Shown: positions 1 to 7,354 of the stretch, one piece after another
Layout: every line of letters starts with the position of its first letter
Numbering within the stretch: the stretch's first letter is position 1
NCBI RefSeq assembly: GCF_017303215.1
Contig: NZ_JAEMWU010000001.1
Span: 744,001-808,000, forward strand
Origin: Microbacterium esteraromaticum
GTDB taxonomy: Bacteria; Actinomycetota; Actinomycetes; Actinomycetales; Microbacteriaceae
Length of the DNA stretch: 64,000 nt
Direction of reading: 5' to 3'
Notes under the pieces: model-generated
The model's database searches: none
What the model saw: the letters and a program-made list of their open reading frames with translations, nothing else
What the model was told of the DNA's origin: nothing
Translations under genes and position numbers: made by a program

Positions 1-62
1 GCCCGAGCATCCGAGGAGACTGCGGCGCGCGGGGCGCGACCGCGCGCGGTCACCGGCGCGGG

Positions 63-926
63 TCAGCCGCGCAGACGCTCGATCAGTGCGCGGTAGCGGT
101 CGGCGGTGCGCTCGATCACGTCCTCCGGCAGCGCCGGCGGCTCGCCCTGGCGGTCCCAGTTGGCAGCCATCCAGTCGCGCACGATCTGCTTGTCGAAGCT
201 GGCCATGCGCTCGTCGGGGGTGCTGCCCGTGCGCCAGGCCTCGGCGTCCCAGTAGCGGGACGAGTCGCTGGTGAGTGCCTCGTCGGCCAGGCGCAGCACG
301 CCATCGGCGTCGACACCGAACTCGAACTTCGTATCGGCGAGGATCAGCCCCTTCGACTCGGCGATCTCGGCTGCACGCCGGTAGATCGCCAGCGAGGTGT
401 CGCGCAGCTGCGCGGCGCGCTCGGCGCCGACGAGCTCGACCGCCCGCTCGAAGGTGATGTTCTCGTCGTGCTCGCCCATCGGCGCCTTGTACGCCGGGGT
501 GAACAGCGGTTCGGGAAGGCGGTCGCCGTTCTTCAGGCCCGCCGGCAGGGGGATGCCGCACACCGTGCCCCGCTCGACGTACTCGGCCCAGCCCGATCCG
601 GTCAGGTAGCCGCGCACGACGCATTCGATCGGCAGCATCTGCAGGGCCATCGCCAGCATCGAACGGCCGGCGACAGCATCCGGGATCTCGCCTTCGGCGA
701 TGTGGTTCGGCACATCGTCGAGCTGGTCGAACCACCACATGCTCAGGGACGTGAGCAGCTCGCCCTTGTGCGGGATGCCGGGCGAGAGCACCGAGTCGAA
801 GGCGCTGACCCGGTCGGATGCGACGACGAGGATGCGGGTGTCGGCCGGGTCATCCGACGCGTACAGGTCGCGGACCTTGCCCGAGTAGATGTGCCGCCAG
901 CCGGGGATGCTCTGTGCTTCGCTCAC
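63..926 (-). CDS. purC: SAICAR synthase
   Basis: Phosphoribosylaminoimidazole-succinocarboxamide synthase joins aspartate to CAIR with ATP in the cytosolic de novo purine pathway. The family motifs are visible in order: SGKVRDLY near residues 15-22, DRVSAFD, CVVRGYLTGSGW and DTKFEFG. The length of about 287 residues fits the actinobacterial family. I start at the GTG ending at 926 rather than the ATG at 935, because GATAAT at 934-939 looks like a -10 box, overlaps that ATG and lies 7 bases before the GTG. The gene is monocistronic here. purD lies 6 kb away on the same strand, and purM and purF lie on the other strand. Function is secure; the start is inferred. Confidence 0.95.
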   Translation of the reverse strand: MSEAQSIPGWRHIYSGKVRDLYASDDPADTRILVVASDRVSAFDSVLSPGIPHKGELLTSLSMWWFDQLDDVPNHIAEGEIPDAVAGRSMLAMALQMLPIECVVRGYLTGSGWAEYVERGTVCGIPLPAGLKNGDRLPEPLFTPAYKAPMGEHDENITFERAVELVGAERAAQLRDTSLAIYRRAAEIAESKGLILADTKFEFGVDADGVLRLADEALTSDSSRYWDAEAWRTGSTPDERMASFDKQIVRDWMAANWDRQGEPPALPEDVIERTADRYRALIERLRG

Positions 927-933
927 GCGTCCC

Positions 934-939
934 ATTATC
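934..939 (-). promoter_or_regulatory. -10 box of purC (leaderless start)
   Basis: On the minus strand the sequence reads GATAAT, then 7 bases, then GTG. This is the spacing expected if transcription begins at the start codon. No convincing -35 box is visible. Confidence 0.45.
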
Positions 940-964
940 CCCGGCTCGCGTGCGGAGGATCGAC

Positions 965-1055
965 GGTCGCATTAACACAATCAAATTGGGTATTCCCATT
1001 GGCTCTCTTGCTAGCTACTGTCGGCTATTACAAAACCTTTATTTTGTTAGGGGTG
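965..1055. other. AT-rich island upstream of a secreted protein
   Basis: Positions 971-1050 contain 29 G or C in 80 bases (36%), against roughly 65-70% in the surrounding sequence. The stretch holds a palindromic ACAAAA-N6-TTTTGT at 1030-1047. No coding sequence fits it. It could be the regulatory region of the following gene or a scar of horizontal transfer; I cannot tell which. Confidence 0.5.
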
Positions 1056-1132
1056 CTGGCGCAGCGACGTCGCAACGCCTGATCGCACCCGAGCACATCG
1101 ATGACGCGTACGGCGTCGGTGAGGAGAACCTG

Positions 1133-3373
1133 GTGGTTTACGCAGGCAGGCGACATTTGCGCTCGGCGGTGGTGGGCGTTCTGACCGCCGCGCTCGTTGC
1201 GGCGGCGGTTCCCGCTGTCGCGGAGGAGGCGCCGGGAAGTAAGACCTTCCACGGTGTGACGTTCGGCGCTGAGCAGACCGTCGGAATCCCGGTGCAGGTG
1301 CCGAGCATCATCGACATGGCTTTCGGCGAACTCAACGGGCGCACCGTGGGCTACACGGCGACGTCCTCGGATGGCTCGCTGTTGAACGTCATCGATGTGG
1401 CCTCGAACACCTTCGTCCAGTCGGCGTCGATGCCGAGCGTGATCCAGGTCTGGAAGCTGGAGATCGCGCCGAACGGCACTGTCTACGTCGCCGCGATCGG
1501 CAAGGACGCTGCCGGGCAGCAACGGGGTGAGCTCTGGGCCTACGACCCGGTCGCGAACGAGGCCGAGCTCGCCGGTGTGGTGCCGGGGGCGAGCTCGAAC
1601 TGGTCGATGGTGGTCGATGAGCACTCCAACGCCTACATCGGCACCTACAAGACGGGCGAGGTCGTTAAGTACGATGCCGTCGCGGGGACCTTCACGCGGT
1701 GGGACCGGGTCGAAGGGCAGGAGTACGTCCGCTCCATCGAGTACCACGACGGCTACATCTACGCGGGAACGGGCGCGACCGGATCGGTGGTCAAGATCAA
1801 CGTCAACGATCCCGCCGATCGCGTGCGCATCTCGGATCCGCTACGAACCGTGCTAGGCGTCGATGTGCTTCCCTGGGCATACGACATGCAGAAGGTCGGC
1901 GATTGGCTAGTCGTCAACTTCACGGGCGGACTCGCCACCTCGGCGTTCTACAACCTCGTGACCGAGCAGTGGAGCTCCGCGACGCTGAACAAGTCGAGTA
2001 TTCCGGGAACGCCGACGCAGAACGGGGTGCCCGGATTCACTCAGCTCGCCCCTCGCGATGGCAAGATCTATCTGACCTACAACGGCACCATCGCTGAGGT
2101 CGACCTCACCGGCGCCGAGCCGAGCTTCCGCGACGTCGGGATCCCGTTCGGGTTGGGCATGCGCGGTCAGACATGGGCCGACCTCACCGAGGCGGGTCAT
2201 CCGGGCGAGTGGCTGATCACCGGTTCGCGTCAGGGCAAGCTGCGGGCGCTTGACATCGAGGGAAGACGCGAGCTCGTGCTGCCCAACCAGGTGCAGACGA
2301 GCACGGGGACGCCCCTGCATAACATGGCGTTGAACCCACAAGATGAGATCTATATGGTCACCTATCCGGCCGGTACGGGCGCCGTGTACGACACCAAGAC
2401 CGGCTCACTGTCCAACTTCGGTGCCGAGCAAGCCGAGTCGATGCTCACTGTGGGCGATGCGACCTACTTCGGTCTGTACCCCGGCGGGCACATCGATCGC
2501 GTCGTCACCGGTGAGGACGGGAGGCCCCAGTCGTCGCGCGTGTTCACCATCGGTGAAGGGCAGGATCGGCCGTACCACATGGTCGAAGAGGATGGGCAGT
2601 TGCTGATCGGCTCGATTCCCAAGTACGGCCTGCACCAGGGGGCGTTGACGATCCACGATCTCGATACCGGAGAGACCACGGTGGAAACTGGCATCGTCGA
2701 GAACCAGAGCGTTGTGGGGCTCGCGGTCGATGACGGCGTCGTCTACGGATCGACCACGATCGTCGGTGGACTGGGTGCGGACCCCGTCGCGACCGAGGCG
2801 AAGCTCTTCACCTATGACCTCGCTCGGGGAGAGAAGACCGGCGAGTACGCACTCAATCTGCCTACCGGGCAGAAGCCGAAGCACATCAGCGCGTTGTCAT
2901 TCGGCGAAGACGGCAACCTCTGGGGAACCACCGACGGATGGGTGTTCGCCCTCAACCCGGAGACTATGCAGGTCATCCCTGAGAAATCCAAGAACATCTT
3001 CCCCGAGGTCACGCGCTACGGCATGTGGCGACCGGCCAGCTTCGCATGGTTCGAGGGTGACTTGTTGATCAACGTCGCCTCGCAGCTGACGGTGATCGAT
3101 CCGGAGACGATGGAGCACCGCACTCTGACGGAAGGAGAGGAGATAGCCCGGTTCATCATTGCCCCGCTGGCTGTGCAGCACAGAGATGATGCTGATGTCG
3201 CCCAGGACGGGCTGTACCTGTTCGGCAGCTCTGATTCGGGAACGCTGCGGGTGATTCCGCTTCAGGTCGATTCTGAGGAGCCCGTTCAGTGCCGACCAGG
3301 CAACGGCAAGGGGAACGCCTATGGTCACGATAAGGGCAAGGGGCCCAATCCCAACGCCTGCAAGAAGAGGTGA
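1133..3373 (+). CDS. Secreted beta-propeller-like protein
   Basis: The product is about 746 residues, with a signal peptide at its N-terminus: basic residues near 6-10, a hydrophobic core at 12-29 and an AVA-type cleavage site near residue 30. The mature part is a long run of beta-rich blocks of the kind seen in NHL/PQQ/YVTN propellers, with repeated phrases such as TVYVAAIGKD, NAYIGTYKTG and GYIYAGTGATG. The C-terminus is a basic, Gly/Lys/Asn-rich tail with two cysteines. I chose the GTG at 1133 because GAGGAG at 1121-1126 is a good ribosome site 6 bases before it and the signal peptide begins there; the open frame runs further upstream but overlaps purC. I do not recognise a specific function. 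It may bind or process extracellular polymer. Confidence 0.7.
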   Translation: MVYAGRRHLRSAVVGVLTAALVAAAVPAVAEEAPGSKTFHGVTFGAEQTVGIPVQVPSIIDMAFGELNGRTVGYTATSSDGSLLNVIDVASNTFVQSASMPSVIQVWKLEIAPNGTVYVAAIGKDAAGQQRGELWAYDPVANEAELAGVVPGASSNWSMVVDEHSNAYIGTYKTGEVVKYDAVAGTFTRWDRVEGQEYVRSIEYHDGYIYAGTGATGSVVKINVNDPADRVRISDPLRTVLGVDVLPWAYDMQKVGDWLVVNFTGGLATSAFYNLVTEQWSSATLNKSSIPGTPTQNGVPGFTQLAPRDGKIYLTYNGTIAEVDLTGAEPSFRDVGIPFGLGMRGQTWADLTEAGHPGEWLITGSRQGKLRALDIEGRRELVLPNQVQTSTGTPLHNMALNPQDEIYMVTYPAGTGAVYDTKTGSLSNFGAEQAESMLTVGDATYFGLYPGGHIDRVVTGEDGRPQSSRVFTIGEGQDRPYHMVEEDGQLLIGSIPKYGLHQGALTIHDLDTGETTVETGIVENQSVVGLAVDDGVVYGSTTIVGGLGADPVATEAKLFTYDLARGEKTGEYALNLPTGQKPKHISALSFGEDGNLWGTTDGWVFALNPETMQVIPEKSKNIFPEVTRYGMWRPASFAWFEGDLLINVASQLTVIDPETMEHRTLTEGEEIARFIIAPLAVQHRDDADVAQDGLYLFGSSDSGTLRVIPLQVDSEEPVQCRPGNGKGNAYGHDKGKGPNPNACKKR

Positions 3374-3378
3374 GTGAG

Positions 3379-3409
3379 GCGGGGGCGCATGTCGTGCATG
3401 CGCCCCCGC
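3379..3409 (+). terminator. Hairpin terminator after the propeller gene
   Basis: A perfect 13-bp stem, GCGGGGGCGCATG with CATGCGCCCCCGC, has a 5-base loop and starts 5 bases after the stop codon. There is no strong T-tract, as is usual for actinobacteria. It lies between convergent genes and may serve both. Confidence 0.7.
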
Positions 3410-3432
3410 GTCCTTACGCATGCGGCTCGCCC

Positions 3433-3918
3433 TCAGCGCAGCAGCGCGATGCCCGCCTGGCCGATGCCGGCGAAGATCAGCGCCCACATGATGATCGAGA
3501 CGATCTGCCAGAAGATGACCGCGTTGCGGTTGGCGCCGAACGAGACCATCATCCCCGAGGTGATCTGGCTGGGCAGCACGGTCTGCCCCAGCAGGCTGAC
3601 CCCGGGCACCCCGAACCGGTCGAACATGCGCTTGACCTTCTGGCGGCGCGCTGAGGGTTCGGGCAGTTCCTCGCCCTGCGCCCTGCGGGCCAAGACCTTC
3701 TGCCGTGCGGTCGCGGCGACGAACACGAAGGCGAGCATCGAGAGGGTGTTGCCGATGACCGCGGCGGCGACTGCGATGGGCAGGGGGACGCCGGCGACGA
3801 CACCGATCAGGGTGCCGAAGTACGACTCGATGAACGGAATCGCCGCGGCGAGCATCACACCCGCCCACTGCAGCCAGGTGGGAAGGGACTGGGTGAAATC
3901 GACGAGCGCTTCGCTCAT
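3433..3918 (-). CDS. Small multidrug-export-like membrane protein
   Basis: The product is about 161 residues with four to five hydrophobic segments, including one around LPIAVAAAVIGNTLSMLAFVF and a C-terminal pair. A basic cytoplasmic loop (ARRAQGEELPEPSARRQKVKR) sits in the middle. The pattern resembles the small multi-drug export protein family (PF06695), but substrate and transport activity are not evident. I prefer the ATG at 3918 (MSEALVDF) to one 39 bases upstream that would run into the inverted repeat at 3934-3998. The gene is divergent from an XRE regulator, which makes shared control plausible. Confidence 0.6.
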   Translation of the reverse strand: MSEALVDFTQSLPTWLQWAGVMLAAAIPFIESYFGTLIGVVAGVPLPIAVAAAVIGNTLSMLAFVFVAATARQKVLARRAQGEELPEPSARRQKVKRMFDRFGVPGVSLLGQTVLPSQITSGMMVSFGANRNAVIFWQIVSIIMWALIFAGIGQAGIALLR

Positions 3919-3933
3919 GACGGCCTCCGGAAG

Positions 3934-3998
3934 TGTAAAGCGTACTTGACGTGACAAGTGTGCTTGACACGAGTGGGCCCTGTCAAGCTCGCTTTACA
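3934..3998. promoter_or_regulatory. Inverted-repeat operator of the XRE regulator
   Basis: TGTAAAGCGTACTTGAC at 3934-3950 and GTCAAGCTCGCTTTACA at 3982-3998 are inverted copies matching at 15 of 17 positions. Between them, GTGACAAG and CTTGACAC at 3951-3970 form a second, smaller quasi-palindrome. The site lies between divergent genes and its right arm covers the -35 box of the regulator gene, which suggests autoregulation and control of the divergent membrane protein. Confidence 0.65.
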
Positions 3999-4022
3999 CA
4001 GGTGTGTCTCCTGTCCTACGGT
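3993..4022 (+). promoter_or_regulatory. Promoter of the XRE regulator
   Basis: TTTACA (3993-3998), an 18-bp spacer and TACGGT (4017-4022) are followed by 6 bases and the GTG start at 4029. The transcript is probably leaderless. The -35 box lies inside the right arm of the inverted repeat. Confidence 0.55.
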
Positions 4023-4028
4023 TGACAC

Positions 4029-4223
4029 GTGCGCAGCCGTGTCAAAGAGCTCAGAACCCAGCAGGGGCTGTCTCAGCAGGCGCTCGCGAGCGCCGTCGGC
4101 GTCTCGCGGCAGACGATCAATGCCATCGAGACGGGCCGCTACGACCCGTCGCTGACGCTCGCCGTGCACCTCGCCCGCCATTTCGGATCGACCGTGGAAG
4201 AGGTCTTCGATGTCGATGGATGA
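4029..4223 (+). CDS. XRE/Cro-type small regulator
   Basis: This 64-residue protein is essentially one helix-turn-helix: QQALASAVGVSRQTINAIETGRYDPS around residues 15-40, followed by the LAVHLARHFGSTVEEVF tail. It matches the compact Cro/CI-like family (YgzD-type) that regulates a neighbouring membrane protein. No ribosome site precedes the GTG start, which fits a leaderless transcript. It overlaps the next gene by 14 bases, so the two are translationally linked. It probably represses its own promoter through the inverted repeat at 3934-3998. Confidence 0.85.
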   Translation: MRSRVKELRTQQGLSQQALASAVGVSRQTINAIETGRYDPSLTLAVHLARHFGSTVEEVFDVDG

Positions 4224-4656
4224 CCCCGGCTCGACTCAGGCGACGTCTGCCAGGAAAAGCCGACGCTGGCCGCTCTCGCCGCACAACACGATCCTGGTGG
4301 CGGGCTGCCTGATCGCCGCGGTGGTGTGCTTCATTCTGGGGCAGACGTACATCGGCGTCGTGGTGACGCTGGCGGCCATCGCCGCCGGTGTCGGGGCCGT
4401 GTTCGCACGTCGAGGTCGCGCCGGCGACCTCGAACGCATCAACGCCCTGGAATACGCCGACGAGAGAGACCGTGCGGCAGCCACCAAGGCCCTAGCCGCC
4501 GTGGGCGTGCTCGCCCTGGTGCTTGCGCTGGTGCAGCTGATCGTGCTGGTCATCATCGAAGCCGATCCGCTGACCCGTCTGCTCAGTGCCGGGCTGGTTC
4601 TCGCGCTCTCGTTCGGGTGGCTGTTCGCCAACTGGTACTTCGTGCGCCGCGGATGA
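4210..4656 (+). CDS. Membrane protein paired with XRE regulator
   Basis: This 148-residue protein has two hydrophobic pairs (about 28-65 and 95-145) separated by a charged cytoplasmic stretch, RRGRAGDLERINALEYADERDR. Small HTH gene plus overlapping four-helix membrane gene is a recurrent module (DUF2178-like) in Gram-positive bacteria. Its biochemical role is unknown. The start overlaps the regulator's last codons, and GAAGAGG at 4197-4203 could serve as ribosome site. Function is not assigned. Confidence 0.65.
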   Translation: MSMDDPGSTQATSARKSRRWPLSPHNTILVAGCLIAAVVCFILGQTYIGVVVTLAAIAAGVGAVFARRGRAGDLERINALEYADERDRAAATKALAAVGVLALVLALVQLIVLVIIEADPLTRLLSAGLVLALSFGWLFANWYFVRRG

Positions 4657-4673
4657 GCCCGCGCAGATCGTGA

Positions 4674-4679
4674 TCTAAT
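4674..4679 (+). promoter_or_regulatory. -10 box of the acetyltransferase gene
   Basis: TCTAAT is followed by exactly 6 bases and the ATG at 4686; no ribosome site is present, so the transcript is probably leaderless. Confidence 0.45.
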
Positions 4680-4685
4680 CGACGG

Positions 4686-5216
4686 ATGCCGATCACACTC
4701 GCCGCCCCGTCGCTGTCACTCTTCGACCCCTGGGCCGACGCCGTCACCGAGTACGGCGACGTGCACATCCACGGCGCGGGTCTCGAGCGCGGCACCGTGC
4801 CCGATCAGCAGGCCTGCGAGGCCTTCGTGGCCAAGGCCGAGCTGTACGCGCGCCCGGGCGCAGAGCTCCCCGAGGGGCATGTGCCCTGCGAGTACTTCTG
4901 GATCACTGATGGCCCCGACGTCATCGGCTTCATCGCCTTCCGTCGTGAGCTGAACGACTGGCTGCGCACCTACGCCGGCCACATCGGGTACTCGGTGCGG
5001 CCGTCCCGGCGTCGCGAGGGCGTCGCCGGCGCCGCGCTCGGCCTCGTCCTCGATCGCGCGCGCGAACAGGGCTACGACCGCGTCATGCTCACCTGTGACG
5101 ACGACAACGTCGGTTCGGCGCGCACCATCGAGGGCGCCGGCGGCGAGCACGTCGACACGATCGACGGATCGGATGCCGGACACGGGCCCATGCGCCAGTA
5201 CTGGATCACGCTGTAG
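4686..5216 (+). CDS. GNAT N-acetyltransferase
   Basis: This 176-residue protein belongs to the GNAT fold family, which transfers acetyl groups from acetyl-CoA to amines. The acetyl-CoA site is visible as HIGYSVRPSRRREGVAGAALGL (roughly 105-126), where the RRREGVAG stretch is the pyrophosphate-binding loop. The later block VMLTCDDDNVGSARTIEGAGG is the usual strand-helix with an Asn. The substrate cannot be read from sequence. It stands alone between the XRE module and the P-type ATPase. Confidence 0.85.
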   Translation: MPITLAAPSLSLFDPWADAVTEYGDVHIHGAGLERGTVPDQQACEAFVAKAELYARPGAELPEGHVPCEYFWITDGPDVIGFIAFRRELNDWLRTYAGHIGYSVRPSRRREGVAGAALGLVLDRAREQGYDRVMLTCDDDNVGSARTIEGAGGEHVDTIDGSDAGHGPMRQYWITL

Positions 5217-5263
5217 GCGGCATTCCCGCGACCGCCGGCCGCACGCAGACGCGCCGCGTGGGG

Positions 5264-5269
5264 CAGAGT
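5264..5269 (+). promoter_or_regulatory. -10-like box of the P-type ATPase gene
   Basis: CAGAGT is followed by exactly 6 bases and the ATG at 5276. The hexamer is weak, but its position matches the leaderless pattern of neighbouring genes. Confidence 0.3.
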
Positions 5270-5275
5270 GGAGCC

Positions 5276-7156
5276 ATGACCCTGCTGCGTCTCGCGAAGC
5301 GGTATCCGATCCTCACCGGCGGACTGATCGCCACTCTCGCCGTCATCGTGCTGTCGCTGGCCGCTCTGCCCGAGCCGGCGCGCTGGATCGCGACGATCGT
5401 CGTCATCGCGGTGATCGTCTGGACGGCGTGGGGGATGCTGAAGGACATCCTGCGCGGACACTTCGGCCTCGACGTGCTCGCCCTCATCGCCATGATCGCG
5501 ACCCTGGTGGTCGGCGAGTACATCGCCTCCCTCGTGATCGTGCTGATGCTCTCTGGTGGCGAGGCGCTCGAGGACTACGCTCAGCGGCGCGCGGCGCGTG
5601 ACCTCACGGCGCTGCTCGATCGTTCGCCGCAGATCGCGCACGTGCTGGATGCTGCGCAGTCCGACCCGCGTGACGTGCCGGTTGACGAGGTCGAGCCCGG
5701 ACTGGAGCTGCTGGTGCGGCCCTCCGAGATCGTGCCCGTCGACGGCGTGCTGCTGAGCGCCGAGTCGAGTTTCGATGAGTCCTCGCTCACCGGCGAGAGC
5801 GTCCCGGTGACGCGTCAGGCGGGTGAGGAGGTGCTCTCGGGCTCGGTGAACGGTTCCAACGCCGTACGCATCCGCGCGCTGCGCCGCAGCGGTGACAGCC
5901 AGTACCAGCAGATCATCGCCCTTGTGCACGAGGCGCAACAGAGCAAGGCCCCGACCGTGCGCCTGGCCGACCGCTTCGCCATCCCGTTCACCCTCGTCTC
6001 ACTCGCGATCGCCGGTGTCGCCTGGGCGCTCTCGGGCGACCCGCTGCGCTTCGCGCAGGTGCTGGTGCTCGCCACACCGTGCCCCCTGCTGATCGCCGCG
6101 CCGGTCGCCTTCCTCGGCGGACTCTCGCGCACCGCGAAGGAGGGCGTGATCGTCAAGGGCGGCGCGGTGCTCGAACAGCTCGCCCGCGTGCGCTCGGTGG
6201 CCTTCGACAAGACCGGCACGCTCACGCAGGGCCGCCCCGAGCTGATCGAGGTCCGTCCGGCCGGAGGCATGGATGCCGACGAACTGCTGCGATTGTCAGC
6301 ATCCGCAGAGCAGTACTCCAGCCACGTCCTCGCCGAAGGTGTGCGCCGGGCTGCAGCCGAGCGGGGGCTGGCGCTCGCGCCGGCCGAGCACGCCGAGGAG
6401 GTCGCGACCAACGGCGTGACCGCCGTCATCGAGCGGCGCACCGTCGTCGTCGGCAAGCCGGCCTACGTCGCCTCACTCGCCCCCGACGCCGTGCGTACCC
6501 CGCTGGTCTCGGGCCAGCTCGCCGCCTACGTCGCCGTCGACGGTCGGTTCGCTGGCGCGCTCGTGCTCGCCGATGCCGTGCGCCCCGAGGCCGGTGACGT
6601 CGTCGCCGGATTGCGCGAGCACGGTGTGCAGCGCATCGCCATGCTCACCGGCGACGCCGAGGCGACGGCATCCGCGATCGCTGCGCCCCTGGGCGTGACC
6701 GAGGTGCACGCCGAGCTGCTGCCGGCGCAGAAGGTGGCGCTCGCCGCCGACATGGCGCCGCGACCCATGCTCATGGTCGGCGACGGGGTCAACGACGCGC
6801 CCGTACTGGCGGCGGCGGACGTCGGCATCGCGATGGGCGCGCGCGGTTCGACGGCCGCGGGTGAGGCGGCGGATGCCGTCGTGCTGAAGGACTCGCTCGA
6901 GCCGGTGCTGCGTGCGGCCGAGGTCGGTCGGCACACCCTGAATGTCGCTTATGCAGCGATCTGGATCGGCATCGTCCTCAGCGTCGGACTCATGCTGATC
7001 GCCACGACCGGCGTGATCCCGGCCGTCGCGGGAGCATTCATCCAGGAGTTCGTCGACCTCGCGACGATCCTCTACGCGCTGCGCGCCCTCACCGGCCCGA
7101 AACGCCGGGCCTCTGTCGCGCCGGTCGCCACTCCACGGCCGGTCGCGGCGCCGTAG
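5276..7156 (+). CDS. Heavy-metal translocating P1B-type ATPase
   Basis: This membrane pump of about 626 residues uses ATP to move a transition metal across the membrane. It shows SSLTGES (actuator domain), TPCP in the metal-binding helix (Cys near residue 269), DKTGTLTQG with the phosphorylated Asp near 311, MLTGD, and GDGVNDAPVLAAADVGIAMG. There is no N-terminal HMA metal-binding domain: the protein starts directly with transmembrane helices. The TPC motif differs from the CPC of copper pumps and the SPC of cobalt pumps, so the metal is left open. No metalloregulator sits beside it. I start at the ATG at 5276; a GTG 18 bases upstream is possible. Confidence 0.9.
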   Translation: MTLLRLAKRYPILTGGLIATLAVIVLSLAALPEPARWIATIVVIAVIVWTAWGMLKDILRGHFGLDVLALIAMIATLVVGEYIASLVIVLMLSGGEALEDYAQRRAARDLTALLDRSPQIAHVLDAAQSDPRDVPVDEVEPGLELLVRPSEIVPVDGVLLSAESSFDESSLTGESVPVTRQAGEEVLSGSVNGSNAVRIRALRRSGDSQYQQIIALVHEAQQSKAPTVRLADRFAIPFTLVSLAIAGVAWALSGDPLRFAQVLVLATPCPLLIAAPVAFLGGLSRTAKEGVIVKGGAVLEQLARVRSVAFDKTGTLTQGRPELIEVRPAGGMDADELLRLSASAEQYSSHVLAEGVRRAAAERGLALAPAEHAEEVATNGVTAVIERRTVVVGKPAYVASLAPDAVRTPLVSGQLAAYVAVDGRFAGALVLADAVRPEAGDVVAGLREHGVQRIAMLTGDAEATASAIAAPLGVTEVHAELLPAQKVALAADMAPRPMLMVGDGVNDAPVLAAADVGIAMGARGSTAAGEAADAVVLKDSLEPVLRAAEVGRHTLNVAYAAIWIGIVLSVGLMLIATTGVIPAVAGAFIQEFVDLATILYALRALTGPKRRASVAPVATPRPVAAP

Positions 7157-7211
7157 GCATCCGGGTGTCGGGGGCCGTCACCCGAGTGCCGGGGGTCGGC
7201 ACGCGTCACTG

Positions 7212-7282
7212 AGAACAGGCTCGTTGCCGAGAACAGGCTGGTTTCCGAGAAAAGAGCCTGATCTCGGCAACGAGCCTGTTCT
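7212..7282. repeat. Long nested palindrome between convergent genes
   Basis: A perfect 21-bp inverted repeat (7212-7232 with 7262-7282) contains the unit AACAGGCTCGTT. A second, degenerate unit copy follows inside each arm (CAGGCT at 7234-7239, AGCCTG at 7255-7260), giving a forward-forward-reverse-reverse order. It lies between the ends of the ATPase gene and purD. The unit recurs at 16039. Confidence 0.8.
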
Positions 7283-7354
7283 GGAGCGCGGCGCAGGCGA
7301 GGGAGCGGCGCCAGGTGTGGCGCAGGGCCGGGAAAGCCGCTGGATCGGATGCTG

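Noticed and set aside
1..62. A 14-base palindrome (GACCGCG/CGCGGTC at 38-51) as a purC terminator.
   Set aside because: It is too short and of simple G+C sequence to separate from background.
818..1132. Upstream extension of the propeller-protein reading frame to 818.
   Set aside because: It overlaps purC antisense and the AT-rich island, and the signal peptide and ribosome site fit the GTG at 1133.
7212..7282. The palindrome as the end of an insertion sequence.
   Set aside because: No transposase, no target duplication, and similar layouts recur with unrelated unit sequences.
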